From positions 124,001-188,000 of the forward strand of contig NZ_FNRJ01000003.1 in NCBI RefSeq assembly GCF_900107855.1: 64,000 bases of DNA. Reading direction: 5' to 3'. The notes below the pieces were generated by a model that ran no database searches, was not told the DNA's origin, and saw only the letters and a program-made list of their open reading frames with translations. The position numbers and the translations under genes were made by a program. Shown one piece after another: positions 1 to 7,775 of the stretch. Positions within the stretch are counted from its first letter, which is position 1. Every line of letters starts with the position of its first letter. Source of the DNA: Marinobacterium iners DSM 11526 (GTDB lineage: Bacteria; Pseudomonadota; Gammaproteobacteria; Pseudomonadales; Balneatricaceae).

Positions 1-4
1 CCCC

Positions 5-10
5 TATAAT
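5..10 (+). promoter_or_regulatory. Probable -10 box for trmJ
   Basis: A perfect TATAAT lies about 30 bases upstream of the trmJ ATG. The matching -35 would be outside the window, so this is a half-seen promoter. Confidence 0.5.
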
Positions 11-39
11 GCGGCTCAATTCTGTTTGTGAGGCACCGC

Positions 40-762
40 ATGCTCGACAATATTCGCATCATCATGGTCAACACCTTTCACCCCGGCAACATCGGCGCTG
101 CGGCCCGTGCTTTGAAAAACATGGGCCTGAGCCAACTCTGGCTGGTTGACCCCATCGAGTTTCCGCATGCAGAGGCCGAATCACGTGCAGCCGGTGCCAA
201 GGATCTGCTCGATAATGCCGTGGTCGTCAAGACCGTCGAAGAGGCCATTGCCGATTGTCAGCTGGTCATCGGTACCAGTGCCCGCCAGCGCAGCTTCGAT
301 CAGCCTCTGATGGACGCCGAAGCCGCCGCAGCCATGATGGTGGATGAGGCCCGCAGTGGCCAGATCGCCATTCTGTTTGGCCGCGAAACCATGGGGCTGA
401 CCAATGAGGAGATGCTGCTGTGCAACCGCCATCTTTACATTGATGCCAATGAAGACTATCCGGTACTCAACATCGCCCAGGCGATACAGCTGGTCACCTA
501 CGAGCTGCGCAGAGCCGCCCGTGGTGCAAAAGCCGTAGCCGAGCCTGCACCCTATCCACGCCAGGGTGAGATCACCCTGTTTTATGAACATCTTGAAAAG
601 GTGCTGCGTCGCACCGGCTTCATCATCCCCCAGCATGAGGGGCGAGTGATGGAAAAACTGCGCCGTTACTTCAATCGCACCCGCCCCGAAAAGGCCGAGT
701 TGGGCATGTTGCGCGGCATTCTGACTTCGGTTGAAGAGGTGCTGGAGCGCGAGAAGCACTGA
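40..762 (+). CDS. trmJ: tRNA (cytidine/uridine-2'-O-)-methyltransferase TrmJ
   Basis: Predicted SPOUT-class methyltransferase that 2'-O-methylates nucleotide 32 of tRNAs using SAM. The 240-aa product has the usual family length. The SpoU motifs are in order: NTFHPGNIGAAARALKNMG near residues 11-29, ILFGRETMGLTNEE near 109, and LNIAQAIQLVTYEL near 148, which form the SAM-binding knot. The frame can begin at a GTG at 28, but the ATG at 40 gives the family N-terminus MLDNIRIIMVN. In many relatives trmJ is followed by cysE or iscR; here it is followed instead by a small unknown gene and roxA on the same strand, so the local order is not the usual one. Confidence 0.93.
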   Translation: MLDNIRIIMVNTFHPGNIGAAARALKNMGLSQLWLVDPIEFPHAEAESRAAGAKDLLDNAVVVKTVEEAIADCQLVIGTSARQRSFDQPLMDAEAAAAMMVDEARSGQIAILFGRETMGLTNEEMLLCNRHLYIDANEDYPVLNIAQAIQLVTYELRRAARGAKAVAEPAPYPRQGEITLFYEHLEKVLRRTGFIIPQHEGRVMEKLRRYFNRTRPEKAELGMLRGILTSVEEVLEREKH

Positions 763-832
763 ACCAAAGTTGACTTCGTTGCCAATGCACCACTCTGTCA
801 GACTGAGGTCTGCAATCAACAAGGAGAGATCA

Positions 833-1096
833 ATGAGCCATTCACACAGCCTGCTTGAGCTGGCCGCCCAGGCCGAAGCCCTGCGCAACGGCCTGCAACA
901 GACCGCTCGCGACTACGAACAGTTCGAGTTTAACGTTGACGGTGTGCACAGCTGCATGGCGCGTATTCAGAAGTGTATTCGTATGGTCGGTAACGACCGT
1001 CAGGCCGCACTGGCCAACCGCGACAAGCGCAAGGTGATGGCTGAGCTTGAAGATGCGGTCACTGAAATGGCGGAGCTGCTTAATCTTGATCACTGA
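833..1096 (+). CDS. Small conserved-looking protein of unknown function
   Basis: An 87-aa product I cannot assign to a family. The ATG at 833 follows a good ribosome-binding site (AAGGAGA, 821-827); the frame runs further upstream but those residues have no RBS. The sequence is largely helical with heptad-like Leu/Ala spacing, a central HSCMARIQKC stretch with two Cys, and an acidic C-terminus. There is no signal peptide or membrane segment. Its stop lies inside the start region of roxA, so the two are probably translated from one message, and a role near ribosome modification is only an inference from that coupling. Confidence 0.75.
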   Translation: MSHSHSLLELAAQAEALRNGLQQTARDYEQFEFNVDGVHSCMARIQKCIRMVGNDRQAALANRDKRKVMAELEDAVTEMAELLNLDH

Positions 1097-2234
1097 ACTG
1101 AATTGGGGCGAGCTAAGCCCTGAAATCTTTCTGCGTGACTACTGGCAGAAAAAGCCCCTTTTGATTCGTAACGCCTTCCCCGGCTTCCAACCGGCAATCG
1201 ATGCAGATGAGTTGGCCGGCCTGGCATGTGAAGATGATATCGAGTCACGCCTGATCATCAATGATCCAGCCAGCGGGCACTGGGCACTTGAGCACGGCCC
1301 TTTTGCACCCGAACGCTTTGCTGAGCTGGGTGACGCCCCCTGGACTCTGCTGGTACAGGCCGTGGATCACTGGGTGCCGGATGTTGCCCCGCTGCTGGAG
1401 GCTTTCAACTTCATTCCTCAGTGGCGCCGCGATGATCTGATGATCAGTTACGCCAGTGATGGCGGTGGTGTGGGACCGCATTATGACAACTATGATGTGT
1501 TCCTGCTGCAGGCAGAGGGCGTGCGCCGCTGGGAAGTGGGTGGCCTGTTTGGTGAAGACTCCCCTCGACGTGAAGATACTCCGGTCATGATCTTGCCTGA
1601 ATGGCATGCCGAGCAGAGCTGGGAACTGAACCCGGGGGATATGCTCTACTTGCCGCCCCGTGTGGGTCACAACGGGGTGGGTGTGGGTGATGGCTGCATG
1701 ACCTGGTCGATCGGGTTTCGCGCCCCTTCCCATGCAGAGATCTTGCGTGGCCTGACCGACACGCTATGCGACTCACTCAGTACCGACTTGCGTTACACCG
1801 ATGCTGACCTGGCATTGACTGCCAAACCCGGTGAAATTGATGCAGCCGCAATTGCCCGCCTAAGCTCAATCCTGCAGCAATACCTTGGCGACCCTGACCG
1901 ACTTGCACACTGGTTTGGTACCTTCATGACTGAGCCAAAGTACCCGGAGCTGGCCGGAAGTGATGAAACCCTGACAGCAGCCGAGTTGGCTGAAGCACTT
2001 GAGGAGGGTGCGGAACTGGTGCGTGCAGAAGGGGCACGACTGGCTTGGCATCAGAACAGCGATTCCAGCCTGACCTTGTTTGCGGATGGGCAGCCTTTTC
2101 CTGTTTTTGCAGTTGCAGCAAAAAACCTAGCGCAGCAATTGTGTCTTCATCACAGGTTTAGACCTTTGTTTGATGACGAGACAGCACCGCTGCTGCTGGC
2201 ATTACTCAACCAAGGTAGCCTGTATCTCGAATAA
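1086..2234 (+). CDS. roxA: 50S ribosomal protein L16 arginine 3-hydroxylase (RoxA/YcfD, JmjC/cupin-4)
   Basis: Fe(II)/2-oxoglutarate-dependent ribosomal oxygenase that hydroxylates an arginine of ribosomal protein L16. The cupin core shows the HYDNYDVF iron-binding H-x-D motif and the distal His in LPPRVGHNGV; an acidic C-terminal winged-helix region follows, as in YcfD. The upstream in-frame ATGs lie inside the preceding gene. The best start is TTG at 1086, preceded by GGAG at 1072-1075, giving 382 aa with the family-like start ITELNWGELSPEIFLRDYW. It therefore overlaps the stop of the small gene before it by 11 bases, suggesting translational coupling. Confidence 0.88.
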   Translation: MITELNWGELSPEIFLRDYWQKKPLLIRNAFPGFQPAIDADELAGLACEDDIESRLIINDPASGHWALEHGPFAPERFAELGDAPWTLLVQAVDHWVPDVAPLLEAFNFIPQWRRDDLMISYASDGGGVGPHYDNYDVFLLQAEGVRRWEVGGLFGEDSPRREDTPVMILPEWHAEQSWELNPGDMLYLPPRVGHNGVGVGDGCMTWSIGFRAPSHAEILRGLTDTLCDSLSTDLRYTDADLALTAKPGEIDAAAIARLSSILQQYLGDPDRLAHWFGTFMTEPKYPELAGSDETLTAAELAEALEEGAELVRAEGARLAWHQNSDSSLTLFADGQPFPVFAVAAKNLAQQLCLHHRFRPLFDDETAPLLLALLNQGSLYLE

Positions 2235-2261
2235 GCGGCATCAAACTCTCATTTCAACTCT

Positions 2262-2293
2262 AAAGGCCATTCTTTCACGAGTGGCCTTTTTTA
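2262..2293 (+). terminator. Rho-independent terminator after roxA
   Basis: AAAGGCCA and TGGCCTTT arms flank a short loop and are followed by a T-rich tract (2286-2293). It lies 28 bases after the roxA stop and ends the trmJ-side operon. Confidence 0.8.
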
Positions 2294-2746
2294 TTTCGGA
2301 TCGACTTTGGTCGTAAGGAAATCCACCATAAGTCACTGATATAGCGAATTTTTACTGTAAATGTAGTGAGAATTTTTTAGATTTTTTAGATATAAGCCGG
2401 ATAACCAAAATAACTTAAAACCCGTGTAAAACACGTTTTTATTGACTAATACCAAAGTGGCTAATCCTTAAGTTTTAGGCACTCAAACCACGGTAATTAC
2501 TGGGGTTTTAGAGTTTCAGACTCGTTTTCCTATTGTAGTTAAATTACAGCCGAAAAAAGGTTTCGAATGTAGTGAGACTACATTTTTGTTGCTGTGCACA
2601 AAATCATTTTGACACCCTCACAGCATGCGCCCATTATTCGCTTCAACAAGGCACTGCCACTCCAGCGGAATGACAGCGCCGCAAGATCTGGAACGGGGTT
2701 ACCCGATCCAACATTACCTAAACACAAACACTGTGAAGGAATGACC
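2294..2746. promoter_or_regulatory. AT-rich upstream region of aceA
   Basis: About 450 bases with no convincing gene. It is markedly more AT-rich than its flanks and contains a 12-base direct repeat, AATGTAGTGAGA, at 2360-2371 and 2566-2577. The second copy is part of a palindrome (2566-2584). It presumably holds the aceA promoter and operators; I could not place one -35/-10 pair with confidence. Confidence 0.6.
2566..2584. promoter_or_regulatory. Palindromic operator candidate (HexR/RccR-like) upstream of aceA
   Basis: Perfect inverted repeat AATGTAGT-GAG-ACTACATT, 163 bases before the aceA ATG. The core TGTAGT-N3-ACTACA resembles operators of RpiR-family carbon regulators (HexR/RccR, TGTART-N3-AYTACA type). 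A near copy sits upstream of ppsA at 31809-31823. The hairpin is followed by five T bases, so a transcription attenuator is the alternative reading. Confidence 0.5.
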
Positions 2747-4342
2747 ATGTCAGCTTACAAAAACGAGATCGATGCCATCGCTACCGTCCGCGCTGCCGCC
2801 GGCAACACCTGGGAAGCGATCAACCCTGAATACGCGGCTCGCATGCGCATTCAGAACCGTTTCAAGACCGGTCTGGATATCGCACGCTACACTGCCAAGA
2901 TCATGCGTCAGGATATGGCCGAGTACGATGCCGACAGCTCTCAGTACACTCAGTCTCTGGGTTGCTGGCATGGTTTCATCGGTCAGCAGAAGCTGATCGC
3001 CATCAAGAAGCACTTCGGTAACACCAACAAGCGCTACCTGTACCTGTCCGGCTGGATGATTGCCGCGCTGCGTTCCGAGTTTGGCCCGCTGCCCGACCAG
3101 TCCATGCACGAGAAAACCTCTGTACCGGCGCTGATCGAAGAGCTCTACACCTTCCTGCGCCAGGCTGATGCCCGTGAAATGGGCGGACTGTTCCGCCAGC
3201 TGGACGACGCTCGCGAATCCGGTGATGCAGCGAAAGAAGCTGACATTCAGGCTCAGATCGACAACTTCCAGACCCACGTCGTGCCGATCATCGCCGACAT
3301 TGACGCCGGTTTCGGTAACGAAGAAGCCACTTACCTGCTGGCCAAGAAAATGATCGAAGCCGGTGCCTGTGCGATCCAGATCGAAAACCAGGTATCTGAC
3401 GAGAAGCAGTGTGGTCACCAGGATGGCAAGGTAACCGTTCCGCACGCCGACTTCCTGGCCAAGATCCGCGCCGTACGCTACGCATTCCTGGAGCTGGGTG
3501 TTGAAGACGGTGTCATCGTTGCCCGTACCGACTCTCTGGGTGCCGGCCTGACCAAGCAGATCGCCGTAACCAACGAACCGGGCGACCTGGGCGACAAGTA
3601 CAACAGCTTCCTGGATGGTGATTACATCGACAGCGCAGCTGACATCGACAACGGTGACGTGGTTGTTAAGGCTAACGGCAAGCTGCTGAAGCCGAAGCGC
3701 CTGGCCTCTGGCCTGTTCCAGTTCAAGAAAGGCTCCGGTGAAGACCGCGTGGTTCTGGACTGCATCACCTCACTGCAGAACGGTGCCGACCTGCTGTGGA
3801 TCGAGACCGAGAAGCCGCACGTAGGCCAGATCGCTGCGATGGTTAACCGCATCCGTGAAGAAGTACCCAATGCCAAGCTGGTGTACAACAACAGCCCGTC
3901 CTTCAACTGGACGCTGAATTTCCGCCAGCAGGTGTTCGATACGATGGCTGAAGCCGGTCAGGATGTATCCAAGTACGACCGTGCCAACCTGATGAGCGTT
4001 GAATACGACGAAACCGAACTGGCCGCCGTTGCTGACGAGAAGATCCGCACCTTCCAGGCTGATGCAGCCCGCGAAGCCGGCATCTTCCACCACCTGATCA
4101 CTCTGCCGACCTACCACACTGCGGCCCTGTCTACCGACAACCTGGCCAAAGAGTACTTCGGTGACGCTGGCATGCTGGGCTACGTTGAAGGCGTACAGCG
4201 CAAGGAGATTCGTCAGGGTATCGCCTGCGTTAAGCACCAGAACATGGCAGGTTCCGACATGGGTGACGATCACAAAGAGTACTTCTCTGGTGACGCTGCA
4301 CTGAAAGCCTCTGGTAAAGACAACACCATGAACCAGTTCTGA
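2747..4342 (+). CDS. aceA: Isocitrate lyase (531-aa type)
   Basis: Cleaves isocitrate to succinate and glyoxylate in the glyoxylate shunt, needed for growth on acetate and fatty acids. The product is exactly 531 aa, the length of the Pseudomonas-type enzyme rather than the 434-aa E. coli type. The catalytic loop reads DEKQCGHQDGKV, and the Mg-binding region DIDAGFGNEEATY and the NNSPSFNW substrate-binding stretch are present. ATG at 2747 has AAGGA six bases upstream; the ATG at 2741 abuts the RBS and is less likely. It appears monocistronic, with a long AT-rich leader and strong hairpins after it. Confidence 0.96.
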   Translation: MSAYKNEIDAIATVRAAAGNTWEAINPEYAARMRIQNRFKTGLDIARYTAKIMRQDMAEYDADSSQYTQSLGCWHGFIGQQKLIAIKKHFGNTNKRYLYLSGWMIAALRSEFGPLPDQSMHEKTSVPALIEELYTFLRQADAREMGGLFRQLDDARESGDAAKEADIQAQIDNFQTHVVPIIADIDAGFGNEEATYLLAKKMIEAGACAIQIENQVSDEKQCGHQDGKVTVPHADFLAKIRAVRYAFLELGVEDGVIVARTDSLGAGLTKQIAVTNEPGDLGDKYNSFLDGDYIDSAADIDNGDVVVKANGKLLKPKRLASGLFQFKKGSGEDRVVLDCITSLQNGADLLWIETEKPHVGQIAAMVNRIREEVPNAKLVYNNSPSFNWTLNFRQQVFDTMAEAGQDVSKYDRANLMSVEYDETELAAVADEKIRTFQADAAREAGIFHHLITLPTYHTAALSTDNLAKEYFGDAGMLGYVEGVQRKEIRQGIACVKHQNMAGSDMGDDHKEYFSGDAALKASGKDNTMNQF

Positions 4343-4350
4343 TCTGGTCT

Positions 4351-4379
4351 CATAGCCCCTTGCAGATCAAGGGGCTATG
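4351..4379 (+). terminator. 12-bp perfect stem-loop after aceA
   Basis: CATAGCCCCTTG and CAAGGGGCTATG flank a 5-base loop, 8 bases after the aceA stop. No T-tract follows, so it may stabilise the mRNA 3' end rather than terminate. Confidence 0.6.
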
Positions 4380-4426
4380 AATAAAGAATATTTCGTGTGC
4401 CAATCGTGTGCCGAAATATCACAGAG

Positions 4427-4462
4427 CCGCGCCATTCTTCCCCGAGATGGCGCGGTTTTTTT
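4427..4462 (+). terminator. Rho-independent terminator of aceA
   Basis: CCGCGCCAT and ATGGCGCGG arms (4427-4435, 4447-4455) followed by seven T bases. It lies between aceA and the convergent ankyrin gene. A third inverted repeat, AATATTTCG/CGAAATAT, lies just upstream around 4388-4419. Confidence 0.85.
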
Positions 4463-4487
4463 GCCTCTCCTTGGCAAATACAGGTGT

Positions 4488-6092
4488 CTATTCGCCTCCG
4501 GAGAGAAACATTTCCAAAACCTCGGGACCGTCTTTTTCAACTATCAGTTCACGGGCAGCTTGGCCTTTTATACCTTTTAGATTCAGGTCTCCGCCATATT
4601 GTAGATAGAGACGAATGAGTGCATGCGCTTTATCGCGATTAAAAAACCGAGCGGCCCGATGTAAAGGACTCTCACCATGATTGTTCTGCAAGTTCGGATC
4701 TGCACCTTTATCAAGCAGGTATGGTGCGAGCCGTTGTCCAAAAGAGGTCGCCTCATGCAAAGGTGTGTCGCCCTTTTTATCCTGCGCATTAACATTGGCT
4801 CCCTTTTCTATTAACAGCTCAAATAATTCATCGGTAAATCTGTCTGCCTTGCGAGTAGCTTCGTGAAGCGGTGTTTTTCCAGCGTCGTCCCCTAGTTGAA
4901 CACTGGCGCCTTTTTCAATCAGTTGAATGGCGGCCTGCTGATTAAGTTTTTCGATCGCCAAATGCAGCGCTGTGCACCCAAGACTATCCCATCGTGCATC
5001 CAACAGACTGCATCTATCCAGTAGAAACTCAAGTAGCTGTAAACTGCTTTCTGTTTGATCCCATTCAGCGGCATAATGAAGAACCGTTTTCCCGTAGCAA
5101 ATCAGAGTATCGCAATCACACTGATCAACCTCGATTAAGCGGCGAATCTCAGATAGATCTTGGTTTGCAAGTGCATACTGTAGTGTCTTGCAGCGCTCCT
5201 CTCGGGAAAGCCTAAGCGGTACATCATTTCTTTCATCAGCAAGGAAGTGTTTAAAAAAACTTGCCATCTGTCGAGCCGTATTTTCTTCCCAAAGCGAGTC
5301 TTTAAGTGAGATATTTTCAGATATTTCACCTTCTTTTGTGAAAGCAATAAAGGTAGGCGCGACTTTCGGATCAAGACCTTGCTGATTTATATAATTGAGC
5401 CAATGTAAAGCGTCCACTCTAAAGATACTGGTATGTTTTAATGCTTCATTCAGAACAGGGTGATCCAATAGCTGTTCAAACGCCTGACAGGGCTCGCAGT
5501 CTGGCATCGCGATATACATAATAGCCCGATATTCTTTTTTCTTAGCGCGCTCTGTCAATTGCTTGATGACGCTGTTTTTCATGGTGGCTGGCGAACGTTT
5601 TGTCCGGGTAAAAATAAAATCACCACTGAGCTTGGGTCTGGCGGGCATAGCTGCAAGAGTAATACCTGCTTTTGCAGCTGATTCGATTATTCTTTTAGAT
5701 TGGTTTTTTCGAGAGATAAAACCATAATAGGAATCGCTAAAATCATTGTATTGTAGGAAAACAAATTGCTTCAGAGATAACCAGTCGTTAAAAGCCTGCA
5801 ACCCTTCCTCAACATTATCCTCCCCATCCAAGGCAAATTCCGCCGTCAACTCATGAGTACGTGCCATGGCATTGGCTTGCCAAACCAGCTCATCCAACCC
5901 CTTAACGTCCAATTGCATCAACAACCAATGCTCTTCGGGATTCAGCGAAACCAAAGCGTAAAACAGAGCCTCTATAAAAGTCTCGCCCTCTTCATAATCA
6001 TAGGTATCTATCAATTGTTTTAGTTGTTCAAGACTTTTTTCAGGTAGCTTGCGTGTAATATTAATGAAAAAAGTCATTTCTTGTTCATTCAT
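4488..6092 (-). CDS. Multidomain protein: N-terminal unknown domain, thioredoxin-like domain, ankyrin repeats
   Basis: A 534-aa protein without a signal peptide, so probably cytoplasmic. Residues about 1-160 form an acidic helical domain that reminds me of DUF6630-type proteins (tentative). Residues about 185-300 look like a thioredoxin fold with a CEPC redox motif in AMPDCEPCQAF and a cis-Pro-like VAPTF. From about 310 to the end there are five or six ankyrin repeats with typical KTPLHEATRKA, GDTPLHEATSFG and GESPLHRAARFF cores. The start at 6092 is chosen because AGG ends six bases before it; an ATG at 6098 overlaps that RBS. Base composition is AT-rich compared with aceA, suggesting acquired DNA. 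Function is unknown. Confidence 0.8.
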   Translation of the reverse strand: MNEQEMTFFINITRKLPEKSLEQLKQLIDTYDYEEGETFIEALFYALVSLNPEEHWLLMQLDVKGLDELVWQANAMARTHELTAEFALDGEDNVEEGLQAFNDWLSLKQFVFLQYNDFSDSYYGFISRKNQSKRIIESAAKAGITLAAMPARPKLSGDFIFTRTKRSPATMKNSVIKQLTERAKKKEYRAIMYIAMPDCEPCQAFEQLLDHPVLNEALKHTSIFRVDALHWLNYINQQGLDPKVAPTFIAFTKEGEISENISLKDSLWEENTARQMASFFKHFLADERNDVPLRLSREERCKTLQYALANQDLSEIRRLIEVDQCDCDTLICYGKTVLHYAAEWDQTESSLQLLEFLLDRCSLLDARWDSLGCTALHLAIEKLNQQAAIQLIEKGASVQLGDDAGKTPLHEATRKADRFTDELFELLIEKGANVNAQDKKGDTPLHEATSFGQRLAPYLLDKGADPNLQNNHGESPLHRAARFFNRDKAHALIRLYLQYGGDLNLKGIKGQAARELIVEKDGPEVLEMFLSGGE

Positions 6093-6182
6093 AATCATCC
6101 TAAAGTTTCTTGTATATCAGAAATTATTCTGAGGGCCATCTCTTCCATAAGCCTGATTATTAAAAGTGTTTATTTTTCTTAG

Positions 6183-6443
6183 GGAACTACAGTCCTCGCC
6201 TACGCCTTGTGGCGCAAGCTACCTGAACTTGGCAGACTCAACCGCAAAGAGATAGCTGCACCCTCGGGGTCGTTCCCGTATCTTTACGGTCATACTCATG
6301 GCGATGCTGTCATCAATCCAATGTAACACTGCGTTCAAATGCTTCTGCGGGCATCTGAAAACCCAGGGCAGGCGACCATCATTGCCTGCATGTGCAAGCT
6401 GATCGTGGTGCTCAACACCATGCTCAAGAATGAGACACGATGG
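6183..6443 (+). mobile_element. Decayed IS110-family transposase remnant (C-terminal part)
   Basis: Frame-broken fragments match the C-terminal region of IS110-type transposases. The reading from 6183 gives LPELGRLNRKEIAA, typically followed by (L/A)GVAP; the continuing LGVVPVSLRS is in another frame. From 6372 a third frame gives ACMCKLIVVLNTMLKNETRW, the classic IS110 C-terminus. Stops and at least two frameshifts separate the pieces and much of the domain between them is missing. The element is inactive. The pattern is that of the IS110 branch rather than the IS1111 branch. An 8-bp stem hairpin (6442-6460) follows it. Confidence 0.65.
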
Positions 6444-6531
6444 GGCAGAAAATCTGCCCCAAGTATTTACTAGACACCATCGCCACTTGGTTGTCTGTAA
6501 TTCACGGCCAAGCCGTTCTGCGGTTCTGTGC
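6444..6531. other. Gap between IS remnant and lipoprotein gene
   Basis: Contains the hairpin GGGGCAGA-aaa-TCTGCCCC at 6442-6460. I see no gene and no convincing attC site here. The stretch 6093-6182 upstream of the ankyrin gene likewise shows nothing beyond its probable promoter. Confidence 0.5.
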
Positions 6532-6903
6532 TTATTTCATTGGTTGAATTTGGAAATCGGCAGCGCCCAATCCAGCTTCGGTGAAGGTGATGAGGAACCG
6601 GTTTGCAGCGCCCTTTGGATCAGCAATCCACATTTCTCTCCATGCACGAGAGCCTGGCACCCCAACAGGTTGCTGAACTACGAACTTGAAAATTCTGGCG
6701 CCCGGTTTAACTCTCAAACCTTCGGGCAGCTGCTCTAAGGCTGCAGTGGTATCGGAAACCAACTGTGCATTGGCAAGAGTGCCTTCACTGGCTACTCCGG
6801 GTTTGATCTGTGAAACAGGCTTCAACTGATCGTTTGATTGGCATGCTGTAAGCGCAAGCATGACGGTGGCAAGAAAGACTCCTTTCTTCATAAACTTTTC
6901 CAT
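6532..6903 (-). CDS. Small putative lipoprotein
   Basis: A 123-aa product starting MEKFMKKGVFLATVMLALTACQ, with a basic n-region, hydrophobic core and lipobox LTAC, so a lipoprotein exported by Sec and acylated at Cys is predicted. The mature part is about 100 residues with WREMWIADPKGAANRF near the end; I do not recognise the family. An in-frame Met at residue 5 is the alternative start. It lies just downstream (on the minus strand) of an attC-like site, so it could be the last cassette of the array, whose own attC has been lost next to the IS remnant. Confidence 0.65.
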   Translation of the reverse strand: MEKFMKKGVFLATVMLALTACQSNDQLKPVSQIKPGVASEGTLANAQLVSDTTAALEQLPEGLRVKPGARIFKFVVQQPVGVPGSRAWREMWIADPKGAANRFLITFTEAGLGAADFQIQPMK

Positions 6904-6942
6904 CGGTTAATTCATTTCCTTAGTGTTAGTGAAGGTTTTTAC

Positions 6943-7028
6943 ATATTACGCCCGCATAAAGGGCGCCCGATTAGGGCATCCAGTGGACGGTCGCCAGGCC
7001 GGGAACGGACTTGATTGATTTGTTAAAT
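6943..7028 (-). repeat. attC-like recombination site A (after the GFA gene)
   Basis: On the minus strand it begins with R'' ATTTAAC (7028-7022), in which the TAA stop of the GFA gene is embedded. It ends at GCGTAATAT, where the R' core GTT has decayed to GTA. The inner arms TCAATCAAG and CTTTATGCG pair only partly. Length is 86 bp. The TTACGCCCGCATAAAGGG opening on the plus strand is typical of many chromosomal attC sites. Confidence 0.6.
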
Positions 7029-7424
7029 GTCGTCGCGCCATTCCCTATGCTTGCACGCCCTATTGTACTCAAGCCATGGCACGTCGTGCGACACCCAAAT
7101 ATGGGCCTCTGGCTTCAAACCGGGATCATCGTCCAGAGTGGCTACCCGAACAATTACGTGAGGCTGCCCAAGCCTCTCGGCAACCAAATGAGATCCACAG
7201 CGTTTGCAGAAATGGCGCAATTTGCCAGGAGATGATTCGAACGTAGAAATAGAGTCTATGCCACTGAGCCAGCGGAAATTCTCGCGCTTTACTCCCGCGG
7301 TGGAGGCAAACGGGGCCGCATGGGCTTTACGACAGGTCTGACAATGGCAATGCACGATCGGCATATCCAGAGAGTCGATTTCGTAACGTATCTCGCCACA
7401 CAAACAGCTTCCCTTCAACCCCAT
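7023..7424 (-). CDS. GFA/CENP-V family zinc protein
   Basis: A 133-aa member of the glutathione-dependent formaldehyde-activating (GFA/CENP-V) family, which folds around Zn bound by Cys pairs. Visible ligands are GSCLCGEIRYE, the HCHCQTCRKAH block and FCKRCGSHL. These proteins are annotated as S-hydroxymethyl-glutathione synthases, but most members have no proven activity. The start at 7424 has AAGGAG eight bases upstream; the frame extends to 7445 without an RBS. The gene starts 20 bases after an attC core (7450) and its stop lies inside the next attC, which is the layout of an integron gene cassette. Confidence 0.82.
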   Translation of the reverse strand: MGLKGSCLCGEIRYEIDSLDMPIVHCHCQTCRKAHAAPFASTAGVKRENFRWLSGIDSISTFESSPGKLRHFCKRCGSHLVAERLGQPHVIVRVATLDDDPGLKPEAHIWVSHDVPWLEYNRACKHREWRDDI

Positions 7425-7443
7425 AGGGGATCTCCTTCTGTAC

Positions 7444-7517
7444 ATTTAACACCTTGCAGCAAGCGCGCCCACGGAATGGAGCCGTAGTGGGTGTCGCCGT
7501 GCCTGCACTGGTTATGC
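7444..7517 (-). repeat. attC site B
   Basis: On the minus strand R'' GCATAAC (7517-7511) contains the stop codon of the 69-aa gene, and R' GTTAAAT (7450-7444) fits the GTTRRRY core consensus. Inner arms GTGCAG and CTGCAA pair. The 74-bp site ends 20 bases before the GFA start codon. Orientation agrees with cassettes reading on the minus strand. Confidence 0.75.
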
Positions 7518-7721
7518 AGTGTTGGCACGGGCTAGTAATTCCAATGCCTGTTCAAAAATCTTCTCTACATGCTCTCTGTTCTCAATATTTTCTGGAAGTG
7601 CTGCCCGGTCGCCTTCAACACCCGCGATCATTTCCTGGAGCATGCCAGGACGCTCAGCATCAAGACGCTGAAGCAGTCCCGTCAATAGATACAGAGCCGC
7701 ATCGGCTTTAACGCTTTCCAT
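7512..7721 (-). CDS. Small protein of unknown function (cassette gene)
   Basis: A 69-aa acidic, helical product (MESVKADAALYLLTGLLQRL at the start) with a GAGG ribosome-binding site eight bases upstream. No domain recognised. No signal peptide. Its TAA stop forms part of the R'' box of attC site B, a common arrangement in integron cassettes. Being short, amphipathic and cassette-borne, it could be an antitoxin, an anti-phage component or an inhibitor, but nothing in the sequence decides this. Confidence 0.65.
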   Translation of the reverse strand: MESVKADAALYLLTGLLQRLDAERPGMLQEMIAGVEGDRAALPENIENREHVEKIFEQALELLARANTA

Positions 7722-7775
7722 ATATTAACCTCAGTTCCCAGTTCCATAATGCTGCATAGCGTCGCCGTGCCTGTT
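7722..7775 (-). repeat. Degenerate attC-like remnant C
   Basis: Between the SnoaL-like gene stop and the 69-aa gene, the minus strand reads TAGAAC then AGGCACGGCGAC, and ends GAGGTTAATAT. The AGGCACGGCGAC segment is shared with attC site B at the equivalent place. The site is only about 50 bp, lacks a clear stem and has a poor core, so I treat it as a shortened relic. Confidence 0.35.

Noticed and set aside
181-888. 235-aa minus-strand frame
   Set aside because: Antisense to trmJ, which carries all SpoU motifs.
6183-6443. Functional insertion sequence
   Set aside because: Frames are broken, the N-terminal catalytic half is missing and no element ends are recognisable.
6461-6531. attC site after the lipoprotein gene
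   Set aside because: No R''/R' pair or stem; only a short ACGGCCAAGCCGT dyad is visible.
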